This document shows, in pieces, positions 1-6,082 of a stretch of DNA of 6,222 bases (within the stretch, counting starts at the first letter, position 1; each line of letters opens with the position of its first letter). A program made the position numbers and the translations under genes. The notes below the pieces were generated by a model. The model was not told where the DNA came from. It was given only the letters and a program-made list of their open reading frames with translations, and did not search any database. Origin of the DNA: Treponema sp. (lineage in GTDB: Bacteria; Spirochaetota; Spirochaetia; Treponematales; Breznakiellaceae); assembly GCA_031288815.1 (NCBI GenBank), contig JAITQR010000032.1:1-6222 (forward strand), read 5' to 3'.

Positions 1-24
1 AATTTCCTGCGGAAACTCCGCCAT
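1..24 (-). CDS. Start of a further gene in the NuoE-like operon, cut by the window edge
   Basis: Reading leftward, an ATG at 24-22 opens a frame coding MAEFPQEI before the window ends, with no stop. An AAGGGG Shine-Dalgarno-like run lies four bases upstream of the ATG. The gap from the stop of the NuoE-like gene (TAA at 62-60) is 35 bases, the spacing expected within an operon. Eight residues cannot identify the product. In hydrogenase and NADH-oxidoreductase operons a NuoE-like gene is commonly followed by an ATPase-like protein, a small ferredoxin-like subunit or the NuoF-like flavoprotein, but that is context only. Confidence 0.45.
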
Positions 25-59
25 AAGGCCCCTTCGAGATTTTGACCGGAATTTCTGTC

Positions 60-575
60 TTACCGGGCATTCTGGTACTTGGCGATGATATCCGGCAGTT
101 GATCCTTGGTGAGCTTGCCATAGGTGTCGGTTCCCACGGTAATGACCGGGGCAAGGCCGCAGCAGCCCACACAGCGGACCGGATCAATCGAGAAAAGGCC
201 GTCCTCGGTAACCGCGCCCTCGTCGATCCCCAGGATACTCCGGGCTTCCTCAATAAGGTCCTGGCCGCCCTTAAGGTAACAGGCGGTCCCCAGGCATACG
301 GAAAGCTTGTACTTGCCGGGCTTGGTGGTCTTGAAGAAGTGGTAGAAGGTGATAACCCCGTAGATCCGCGCCAGGGGTATCCCGGTAAGCCGGGAAAGTT
401 TTTCCGCCGCCGGACGGGATATAAAGCCAAAGGTTTCCTGGGTCTTATGCAGGATCATGATAAGACTGCCGGGCTTAACCTTCCATTCGTCGATAAAAGA
501 AATCAAATCCCGGGGAAATTCCAAATCCCCCTGGAAATCCGCATTTTGAGAGAGCGCCGCGCCCGCCGTTGCCAT
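60..575 (-). CDS. NuoE/HndA-like [2Fe-2S] subunit of an NADH-dependent oxidoreductase or hydrogenase
   Basis: This is a thioredoxin-fold [2Fe-2S] protein of the 24-kDa family (NuoE, HndA, HydC). Such subunits pass electrons between the NADH/FMN flavoprotein and the rest of complex I or a soluble [FeFe]-hydrogenase or formate dehydrogenase. Counting from the ATG at 575 (171 residues), the cluster ligands follow the family pattern C-x4-C plus C-x3-C: C94 and C99 (in VCLGTAC), C135 and C139 (in RCVGCCG), with an extra C138. An N-terminal helical part carries the family-typical segment LTGIPLARIYGVITFYHFF. Length is normal for the family. I prefer the ATG at 575 because a GGGGG run lies five bases upstream; the ATG at 587 has no ribosome binding site and would sit almost on the predicted transcription start. 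Transcribed leftward into a further gene. Family assignment is firm; which complex it serves cannot be told from this window. Confidence 0.93.
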   Translation of the reverse strand: MATAGAALSQNADFQGDLEFPRDLISFIDEWKVKPGSLIMILHKTQETFGFISRPAAEKLSRLTGIPLARIYGVITFYHFFKTTKPGKYKLSVCLGTACYLKGGQDLIEEARSILGIDEGAVTEDGLFSIDPVRCVGCCGLAPVITVGTDTYGKLTKDQLPDIIAKYQNAR

Positions 576-587
576 GGAAACCCCCAT

Positions 588-660
588 CGATATAGGTAAA
601 ATTATATATATTACTATATTCTATATCCCCGGACGCAATAAAGCAAGCAAGCGCTTCGAT
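588..660 (-). promoter_or_regulatory. Candidate promoter region of the NuoE-like operon
   Basis: The minus strand upstream of the NuoE-like gene is strikingly AT-rich, with overlapping -10-like hexamers: TATAGA and TATAGT, and TATAAT at 606-601. A triple GCTT/TTGC run lies at about 656-641 and contains TTGCTT, a possible -35. The spacings from TTGCTT to TATAGA are 15 or 19 bases, so no canonical sigma-70 pair is perfect. AAGCGCTT at 649-656 is an 8-base palindrome next to the repeat and could be part of an operator. The sequence shows the composition; the promoter role is inferred from position. Confidence 0.4.
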
Positions 661-710
661 TAGATTTTTACGTGAGACATCACGGCAAGCGCGCCAAGAG
701 GGGCAAACCG

Positions 711-1430
711 CTAGTTCCAGGCCACCTCGTAGACCAGGGGGCTTTCCAGAACCAGGATGTCCAGGAGGGGGATGTCGAATTCGGCCCGTTTTCCGGAAAA
801 TTTTCCCCCCCGGACGGAACGCACCTGGCCGGGAAAATCCACCGAAGCCCGGATCGCGGCCTTTGATATCTCGTCGGCGATGGGTTCCCCGTATATCGAA
901 ACCACCAGTTCCAGGTATTCGGTTTTGGAAAGGATCTCGCCGGTGGCGATAGGGGCCATCAGGGCGGAAAGGTAGTCGCCCACTTCCGGGGAGATAAGGG
1001 AAAGAATGTCCGGCCCCAGATCCCGGTTCAGGGTAAGCCGCAGCCTGCCGCCCGAGGCGTTTTCCTCCAGGACGATGAAGCCTTTTTTATCCCTGGCGGG
1101 GGCCAGAAAGTCCCGGATATTGGTGATTTTTACCGGCCCCTCCAGGGCGGCCGGGCCGGTGTTCCGCAGGACCGCCGATTCCACCCCCGGCGCGGCGGAC
1201 AGGGACCGGGATAGAGCCTCGCCGTTGAGAACCCGCGCCCCCGCCTCCCCTCCCGCCATGGCGGCGAAGCTGCGGATCAGGGAGCTCATCCGGGGCTCAA
1301 GGCCGGTGGAAACCGTAAAATTCGCCGCCCCGCCCTGCCGAAGCTCCCCGGAAATCCGGGCGGCGCAGGAGGAAAAGACCGCAAAGGAAACCACGAGACA
1401 CACGAAAAGCAGCTTCTGGAAAACGCTCAT
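711..1430 (-). CDS. Putative lipoprotein of unknown function
   Basis: The product is 239 residues and I recognise no named family. The N-terminus has a lysine at 6, a hydrophobic core (about 7-19) and a possible lipidation site VFSSC with cysteine at 22. Phe at -3 is not classical, but lipoboxes are looser in spirochaetes. If processed, the mature protein would begin CAARISGELRQGG and be membrane-anchored outside the cytoplasm. The rest is soluble: a helical middle (about 45-80), a strand-rich region (about 90-135), and a segment rich in Leu, Ile and Ser (about 138-180). It ends with a predicted strand at SPLVYEVAWN. Start is ATG; AAGG lies only one base upstream, so the ribosome binding site is weak. 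It sits 92 bases downstream of hflX on the same strand with no convincing terminator between, so co-transcription is possible. Confidence 0.8.
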   Translation of the reverse strand: MSVFQKLLFVCLVVSFAVFSSCAARISGELRQGGAANFTVSTGLEPRMSSLIRSFAAMAGGEAGARVLNGEALSRSLSAAPGVESAVLRNTGPAALEGPVKITNIRDFLAPARDKKGFIVLEENASGGRLRLTLNRDLGPDILSLISPEVGDYLSALMAPIATGEILSKTEYLELVVSIYGEPIADEISKAAIRASVDFPGQVRSVRGGKFSGKRAEFDIPLLDILVLESPLVYEVAWN

Positions 1431-1522
1431 ACCTTAGAATACTAACAGAAAAGTCCGGCCCTGGTTACAGGGGGACCGCGGGGCGGCCAAAGGAGCACCG
1501 AAGACGGTTCAGGACTAGGCCG

Positions 1523-2857
1523 CTAGGGGTCCGGGAAAGGCTCGATGTATTCCCGCAATTTCCCGGCGGTTTTTTCATCCACCCGGGCCGCCATACTGAT
1601 GTATTCCCCGCTGTATTTTTCCGAAAATACCGTGCCGCCCCGGTGAAGCAGCGCCGCCAAATCGGGGCGGCTTTGGGGGATCCGGACATGTATCGTTCCG
1701 CCGGACAAGAGATCGGCCATTCGGCTTACAAGCTCCGGAAGACCGGCGCCGCTTAGGGCCGAGACGGCCATGGCGCCCTCGTACCGTTTCAGAAGATCCT
1801 CCAGGACATCCGCGGACTTAAGGCGATCCGCCTTGTTAAGAACCGTGATCCGGGGAATGTTGCCGGCATTGAGTTCCTGAAGCACCGAAAGGGTGGTTTC
1901 GCGGCAAAGGCCGGCATCCGGATCGGCGGCGTCCAAAACATGGATCAAAAGATCCGCCCTGGCGGCTTCTTCCAGGGTGGAGCGGAAAGCGTCTACCAGG
2001 GCGTGGGGGAGCTTGCGGATAAAACCCACCGTGTCCACCAGGAGTACCGGGAGCCCCTTCCGGGGCTCGAAGCGCCGGGAGACCGCGTCCAGGGTAACGA
2101 AGGGTTTGTCTTCCGCCGGGACTCCCGCCCCGGTAAGGGCGTTCAGCAGGGAGGACTTTCCCGCGTTGGTGTAGCCTACCAGGGCGCAGACCGGAATACC
2201 CTGGCGCTCCCGCTGCCGCCGTTGGACTTCCCGCTGCCGCCGGACCTCCTCCAGATCCTCTCTCAGCCGGGATATCCGCTGTTCTATCCGCCGTCTGTCC
2301 GTTTCCAGGCGGGTTTCCCCGGAGCCTCTGGTACCGTAATGTCCGCCCCGCTGCCGGGAAAGGTCGATGTACTTGTGGCTAAGCCGGGGCAGGGCGTAGT
2401 TCAGTTCCGCCAGGTTTACCTGGACTTCGGCCTCCCGGGTAAGGGCCCGATCCGCGAAGATACGGATGATAAGCTCCTGGCGGTCTATGGCGGCGATCCC
2501 GGTAAGAGCTTCCCAGTTCCGTTGCTGGGAGGGGCTGGGGTTCCAGTCGAACACGAAACAGTCCACCCCAAGCTCCGCGGCCCTGTCCGCCAGTTCCCGG
2601 GCCTTGCCCGTCCCCATGCCGTATCTGGGCGGCCGTTCCCGGACCGGGACAATTTCCTGGGCGGCTATTTCCAGCCCCAGGGCGCCGGCCAGGCCGGCAA
2701 GTTCCCTGGCCAGGGACTCCGCCTCCTCCCGGCTTCCCGCAACGGCGGATTCCGCCCCGGCGCCGCCTCCGGGTTTCGTGTCGTACAGGCTTACCAGAAA
2801 GGCCCGCTTGGTTTTTTCACTGGTTTCGTGGATTTGTATCCTCCCGGCGCGTCTCAA
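1523..2857 (-). CDS. hflX: GTPase HflX, ribosome-associated
   Basis: HflX is a translational GTPase that binds the 50S subunit and, in studied bacteria, splits or rescues stalled ribosomes under stress. The 444-residue frame has the whole family layout. The N-terminal HflX domain includes NPSPSQQRNWEAL (about 106-118) and AIDRQELIIRIFADRA (about 123-138). The glycine-rich loop GTRGSGETRLETDRRRIE (175-192) is followed by an Arg/Glu-rich coiled coil (about 190-220). The Ras-like G domain has G1 GYTNAGKS (228-235), G2 FVTLD (253-257), G3 DTVG (275-278), G4 NKAD (341-344) and G5 SALSG (366-370). G2 reads TLDAVSRR where many relatives have TLDPTTR. Length is usual. The frame opens with TTG at 2857; no ATG lies near, and AGGAGG lies 19 bases upstream, so the exact start is doubtful. 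It is divergent from the 792-residue membrane protein gene. Confidence 0.97.
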   Translation of the reverse strand: MRRAGRIQIHETSEKTKRAFLVSLYDTKPGGGAGAESAVAGSREEAESLARELAGLAGALGLEIAAQEIVPVRERPPRYGMGTGKARELADRAAELGVDCFVFDWNPSPSQQRNWEALTGIAAIDRQELIIRIFADRALTREAEVQVNLAELNYALPRLSHKYIDLSRQRGGHYGTRGSGETRLETDRRRIEQRISRLREDLEEVRRQREVQRRQRERQGIPVCALVGYTNAGKSSLLNALTGAGVPAEDKPFVTLDAVSRRFEPRKGLPVLLVDTVGFIRKLPHALVDAFRSTLEEAARADLLIHVLDAADPDAGLCRETTLSVLQELNAGNIPRITVLNKADRLKSADVLEDLLKRYEGAMAVSALSGAGLPELVSRMADLLSGGTIHVRIPQSRPDLAALLHRGGTVFSEKYSGEYISMAARVDEKTAGKLREYIEPFPDP

Positions 2858-2876
2858 ACCGCTTGTTTTGAAACCG

Positions 2877-2882
2877 CCTCCT
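2877..2882 (-). promoter_or_regulatory. Strong AGGAGG ribosome-binding-like site upstream of hflX at unusual spacing
   Basis: A perfect AGGAGG on the minus strand ends 19 bases before the TTG codon at 2857. No in-frame ATG, GTG or TTG lies at normal distance from it. A second purine run, GGGAGG at 2845-2840, sits inside the frame directly before codon 7 (ATA at 2839-2837). Related HflX proteins as I remember them begin close to this point, in a segment resembling IHETxEKxKRAFLV. Either the TTG is used despite the distance, or initiation is non-canonical, or a start base differs in this assembly. Confidence 0.45.
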
Positions 2883-2908
2883 TTTCCACTTGCCTTATAT
2901 TTAACCCT

Positions 2909-2936
2909 TTGTCAAGTTCGTTTTTTAGGTTACACT
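2909..2936 (+). promoter_or_regulatory. Candidate sigma-70 promoter of the 792-residue membrane protein gene
   Basis: TTGTCA at 2909-2914 (5 of 6 to TTGACA) is followed after 16 bases by TACACT at 2931-2936 (4 of 6 to TATAAT). The predicted start near 2943 leaves a leader of about 14-20 bases. The same site read on the minus strand gives a perfect TTGACA at 2915-2910, but the only good minus -10 (TATAAG at 2899-2894) is 10 bases away, too close to pair with it. The hflX promoter is therefore unclear. Confidence 0.5.
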
Positions 2937-2956
2937 AGAGCGGCGGGATCAATACG

Positions 2957-5335
2957 GTGAACATGTCAGTTAAAGCGGCGCTTTGCCTCCTTATTTCGAT
3001 ACTCCTCTTTGCCGGCTTCACCGTCCTTGCCTACACGGATCTGTTCGACCTGATTGAAACTCGTTTTTACAATCCCTCGCTTACCCGGGCCTCGGGCCGG
3101 AAGATCGGTGAGACCGCCAAGGCCGTGGGGATTTTCCTTTCCGAGATCCAGGCCCGTTTCGCCGCGAGCCTGGAGGAAGAGGCGGTACGGAACAGCTTTA
3201 CCCTGAACCAGCGGGCGGAAGATATATTCGAGCGCGGCCGTATATACGGAACCTTGCTGGAGTCCCAGAGCGGCTTACAGGCGGTTCGTTTTGTGGACTC
3301 CGGCGGCAGCCGCATCCACTTTTCGAGCAGCCCCCAGGATATCCTGCGGGAAGATCCGAATTCCATCGCCTACCGGGCTTACAATGAGGAGGGCGGGGAT
3401 CTCCCCTTTAGCGAACTGGAGGTTCCCAGCCAGGGCGGGCCCAAAATCGTCTTCGACCAGGCCGCCGAAAGGCTTGTCTTTTCCTTTCCCTTTTACGATT
3501 CTTTGGATGTTTACCGGGGCTCCGCCCTCTTTTACCTTTCCGTCAGGGCGGTAAGCCATCGGCTTATCCGGGAAGGGCTTATAAAGATAGGGGAAGACGT
3601 CTCGGTGGTGGCGAAGCCCGGCGGCTTTGTGCTGGGTCTTCCGCCGGGGCAGAAACAGGTCCTGGTTCCCCTGATTGCCTCGGTCTGGAACGACGGAATT
3701 CTGAACCCGGCTCATCTGGTCTCGGAAGAGACTTCGGCTTCCCTGGCCCTTATCTCCGCCAAGACCGGGGACATCTTTACGGGCCTTCTCCTGGACGAGA
3801 GCCTCTTTGTCATCTCTCCGGCCATGAAGATAATCCTTCTGGTTTCTTTTTTCCTCACCGTTTACCTGGCGCTTTTTCTTTTCCTCAACCTTCGGCAAGA
3901 CCCGGTGGCGGTGGTGGAGAACCGCCTCAAAAAACTGCGGATCGCCCTGCTGGAGCACTACTACGACGCCCCGGAAGAAGCGGAACGGAACCACTGGGGC
4001 CGGGAACTGGAGCTGCGCCGGGAGGAGATCCGTTCGGCGCTTAAGCGGGGGCTCAAAGCTAAAGGCGGGGATCTGGACGCCCGGATCGACAGAGCCTGGG
4101 ACGAATTCCTCTCCATCATCAAGGGGCGGCGGACCGGCCGGGGCGCGGATGAAAAAAAACTGGAGGAAATTCTGGAGCGTATCCTTCAAACCCTTTCGGT
4201 TTTGGCCCCGAACGCGGCCGGTTCCGGCCCCGGGCCGGTTCCTGTTCCCTCCCCCGCCGCCGAAAAACCGGGATCTGTTCCCGAACCGTCCGCCGGACCC
4301 GAGGAATTTGAGGATCTGGAAGAACTTGAGGAGTTGGAAGAACCGGAGGAGCCAGGGAGAGCCGCCGGGAGCAGGGCGGAGGGCGCCGCGGCCGCGGAGC
4401 CTCTTAACGAAACGCCGGCGGCGGCCCAAGGGATCGCCGCCGGAGCAGCTTCCCCCGCCGAAACCGGGGAGCTGGAGGAGCCGGAAGAATTGGACGAGCT
4501 GGAAGAACTGGATGAGGTGGAAGAGTTGGAAGAGCTTGAGGAAGAGGCCGCGGACGGGGGAGCTGTCGACCCGCCCCCTACAGCGCCCGCCCCCGAAGAG
4601 GCCCTTGCGGAGGCCGCTCCCGAAGAAGCCGATGAGCTTGAGGAAGAGCCCGCGGAACTGGAGGAGCTTGAGGAGGAACCCGCCGGGGAAGGCCCGGCCG
4701 AACCGCCCCCCATGACAGGCGCCCGGATTAACGAGATCGCCAGCGAGATAGAATTCGCCGATTCCCCCGGGGAAGAAGACACGGACGACGCGGTTACGAT
4801 GAACCTGGACATCGCCTCGCCCTTTGATCTTATGTCGTTTGATTCCGACGGAGAGGCGGATGGCGACGAGCCCCCCGCCGGACCGGATCAGGGGGAATCC
4901 GGCGCGGACGCTCCATCCTTTTCCGTAAACACGGAAGACGAAAAAAAAAACTCTCCCCAGCCCCGGGATGACGAGGGGGATGAGGAATTAGAGGAACTCG
5001 CGGTTGTCAGCGAAACCGGCCTTGAGGAGCTGGACAGCCGGGAGGGCCTGCCCTATATCTACCGCCCCTTTTGTCTGACCGAATTTCAAAACATCGCGGT
5101 CCTTAAAGCGCTTCCCGACGATGCGCCGGCATCCACCGCTCAAGCCCCGGGAAATCAGGACTCCGCCGCCGGGACGCGGCTTATCGAGGAGCGGGAAGGG
5201 CTTCCCTATATAAGCGGCAACGCATTTAAGGCGGACGGGAACATGGAACAGACCCTGAACCGGGAATTCAAGGATCTGGTGGATTCGGTGTTGGGGGGAA
5301 GGGCCGGATCGGCGCGCGGCCCGGGACCATTTTGA
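2957..5335 (+). CDS. Two-TM membrane protein with extracytoplasmic sensor-like domain and acidic Leu/Glu-repeat cytoplasmic tail
   Basis: I recognise no named family for this 792-residue product. TM1 spans about 5-26. An extracytoplasmic domain (about 27-288) begins with a long helix and then becomes strand-rich (about 105-285), resembling Cache/PAS-like sensor ectodomains in layout only. TM2 spans about 289-311 and is followed by a charged helical region (about 318-412). A low-complexity tail (about 420-690) is rich in Pro, Ala and Glu, with ELEELEE-type runs at 449-465, 505-530, 557-575 and 676-681. REGLPYI occurs twice, at 695-701 and 746-752, before an amphipathic end (MEQTLNREFKDLVDSVLG). 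No kinase, HAMP, methyl-accepting or cyclase domain is visible. The frame starts at GTG 2957; ATG 2963 is an equally possible start, as both have weak ribosome binding sites. Likely monocistronic, with its own promoter and terminator. It may be a sensor, scaffold or envelope-linked assembly factor; that is inference. Confidence 0.88.
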   Translation: MNMSVKAALCLLISILLFAGFTVLAYTDLFDLIETRFYNPSLTRASGRKIGETAKAVGIFLSEIQARFAASLEEEAVRNSFTLNQRAEDIFERGRIYGTLLESQSGLQAVRFVDSGGSRIHFSSSPQDILREDPNSIAYRAYNEEGGDLPFSELEVPSQGGPKIVFDQAAERLVFSFPFYDSLDVYRGSALFYLSVRAVSHRLIREGLIKIGEDVSVVAKPGGFVLGLPPGQKQVLVPLIASVWNDGILNPAHLVSEETSASLALISAKTGDIFTGLLLDESLFVISPAMKIILLVSFFLTVYLALFLFLNLRQDPVAVVENRLKKLRIALLEHYYDAPEEAERNHWGRELELRREEIRSALKRGLKAKGGDLDARIDRAWDEFLSIIKGRRTGRGADEKKLEEILERILQTLSVLAPNAAGSGPGPVPVPSPAAEKPGSVPEPSAGPEEFEDLEELEELEEPEEPGRAAGSRAEGAAAAEPLNETPAAAQGIAAGAASPAETGELEEPEELDELEELDEVEELEELEEEAADGGAVDPPPTAPAPEEALAEAAPEEADELEEEPAELEELEEEPAGEGPAEPPPMTGARINEIASEIEFADSPGEEDTDDAVTMNLDIASPFDLMSFDSDGEADGDEPPAGPDQGESGADAPSFSVNTEDEKKNSPQPRDDEGDEELEELAVVSETGLEELDSREGLPYIYRPFCLTEFQNIAVLKALPDDAPASTAQAPGNQDSAAGTRLIEEREGLPYISGNAFKADGNMEQTLNREFKDLVDSVLGGRAGSARGPGPF
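4301..4681 (+). repeat. In-frame Glu/Leu-rich degenerate repeats
   Basis: Three clusters of GAG/GAA and CTG/CTT/TTG codons (4301-4351, 4469-4546, 4625-4681) encode runs such as EDLEELEELEE, ELDELEELDEVEELEELEEE and ELEEEPAELEELEEE. Ala/Pro-rich linkers separate them. Synonymous codons vary between copies (GAA and GAG; CTG, CTT and TTG), so protein composition is kept while the DNA has diverged. This argues for selection on the acidic Leu-containing pattern, not a fresh slippage expansion. Copy number may still vary between strains. Confidence 0.8.
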
Positions 5336-5338
5336 TAC

Positions 5339-5365
5339 AAAAGAGCCCTAAGGCCTCTTTATTTT
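5339..5365 (+). terminator. Rho-independent terminator, possibly bidirectional
   Basis: Four bases after the stop of the membrane protein gene, AAAGAG (5340-5345) pairs with the CTCTTT-like arm ending at 5360. A single C is bulged, two further C-G pairs follow, and the loop is CTAA. ATTTTCCCC comes next, a short T-tract. On the minus strand the same hairpin is followed by TTTTGT, so it could also stop transcripts arriving from the right. The stem is short, so efficiency is uncertain. Confidence 0.55.
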
Positions 5366-5542
5366 CCCCAGGGCTTCGGCCGCGCCGCTTATACCGTTAA
5401 ACACGGTATGAACTGCCATCCCTATGCTGTTGAGAAATTTTGTTTCGTCAAAGATCCCGGTGTAATTTGGGGGGATATAACTGGTTCGGGAAAATCCTCC
5501 ATAAAAATCCCGGCCATATCTTCCTGGGTTTGTATGGACTTC
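5348..5542 (-). other. Possible 3' remnant of an unidentified minus-strand gene
   Basis: A 64-codon open stretch on the minus strand runs from just after a TGA (5545-5543) to a TAG (5350-5348) that lies inside the terminator hairpin. Its translation (for example DETKFLNSIGMAVHTVF and NGISGAAEALGKIKRP) reads like an ordinary soluble-protein C-terminus. A stop codon merging into a hairpin is typical of a true gene end. It has no start codon at its upstream end and partly opposes the FAD-oxidoreductase remnant. I cannot name a family. It may be a gene end left by a deletion, or a chance open frame. Confidence 0.25.
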
Positions 5543-6082
5543 TCAAACGGCTCCGGGCGGAAGGGAAATGCCCTGTCAGCAGGGATACGATTATCTATAT
5601 CCGCCAGCCCATGCCGGGGACCGTAGCGGTCAACACTATCAGAATTTTAAATTTTGACGGAAGCAATATTCATGATCTCAGCCGGGGAGAAATGGAAGCC
5701 CATCTTCAAATCCTTCCTCTGATAGAACTATTCAGAAAATATGTGCCCGGATTCGAAGACGCCTATCTCAGTTCCATTTATCGACATTCACCAGGGCGAT
5801 GGGGCAGAAACCTACACCAGGGCGGTGGAAGAACCTTACGGTGTTCCCTACGGCTGTACGGTCTCCAAAGACATAGACGGTCTCATGATGACCGGTCGTT
5901 GTATCAGCACTGACGCGGTAGCCCTTGGTTCATGCCGGATCATGACTCTCTGCATGGCTGTCGGCGAGGGTGCCGGAACTGGCGCCGCCCTGGCGGTAAA
6001 AGACAATATTTCCCCCGCCGTGATAGATATTCGCAACCTGCGGCGGATTCTACTGCGGCGCGGGGCTATCCTGGAAGTGTAA
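5440..6082 (+). pseudogene. Decayed FAD-dependent oxidoreductase (C-terminal half, frameshifted)
   Basis: Two consecutive frames match the C-terminal half of FAD-dependent oxidoreductases of the FAD_oxidored type (PF12831), proteins of roughly 430-500 residues. The first frame (5440 to about 5775) contains PMPGTVAVNTIRI, HDLSRGEMEAHLQ and RKYVPGFEDAYLSS; relatives have RPGEVRVNMTRI, then a helix, then YVPGFENAYL. The second frame (about 5775-6082) contains FIDIHQGDG, PYGVPYGCTVSKDIDGLMMTGRCIS, ALGSCRIMTLCMAVGEGAGTGAALAVK and a normal end, LRRILLRRGAILEV. Missing are the N-terminal GxGxxG FAD-binding region and about 40 residues between AYL and PIDIH, where relatives carry the APQIGxRETRRIxGEY block. 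The frame changes at that same junction. Upstream, the first frame is closed by TGA at 5431-5433. No promoter or ribosome binding site is seen. Homology probably starts nearer 5500 than 5440. A functional product is very unlikely. Confidence 0.85.

Noticed and set aside
42..599. Plus-strand frame of 185 codons opposite the NuoE-like gene
   Set aside because: It is antisense to a gene with the complete C-x4-C and C-x3-C ligand set of its family, and it shows no independent features.
680..713. Possible terminator after the lipoprotein gene (GGC and GCC arms)
   Set aside because: The arms pair over only about three bases, and the later T-poor sequence on the minus strand does not form a convincing intrinsic terminator.
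1006..1437. Plus-strand frame of 143 codons opposite the lipoprotein gene
   Set aside because: It is Arg/Pro/Ser-rich with no ribosome binding site, whereas the minus frame starts with a signal peptide.
1465..1525. Possible terminator between hflX and the lipoprotein gene
   Set aside because: Only short imperfect GC-rich complementarities are present (for example GGAC with GTCC around the hflX stop) and no T-tract follows on the minus strand.
1940..2938. Long plus-strand open frame of 332 codons opposite hflX
   Set aside because: It is antisense to hflX, which has all five G motifs. The translation is Gly/Pro/Arg-rich with no recognisable domain, as expected for a shadow in GC-rich DNA.
3275..4429. 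Minus-strand open frame of 384 codons opposite the membrane protein gene
   Set aside because: The translation is rich in Arg, Gly and Phe without domain features, while the plus frame has coherent transmembrane segments and acidic repeats.
4186..4812. Minus-strand poly-serine protein (runs of Ser with Ala and Gly)
   Set aside because: The Ser runs are the antisense reading of the GAG/GAA and CTG/CTT repeat codons in the membrane protein tail, so this is a strand artefact.
5408..5626. Plus-strand frame of 72 codons containing GDITGSGKSS, reminiscent of a P-loop
   Set aside because: The GxGKS-like string is isolated, with no Walker B or other NTPase context. The frame overlaps the oxidoreductase remnant in another register, so it is probably chance.
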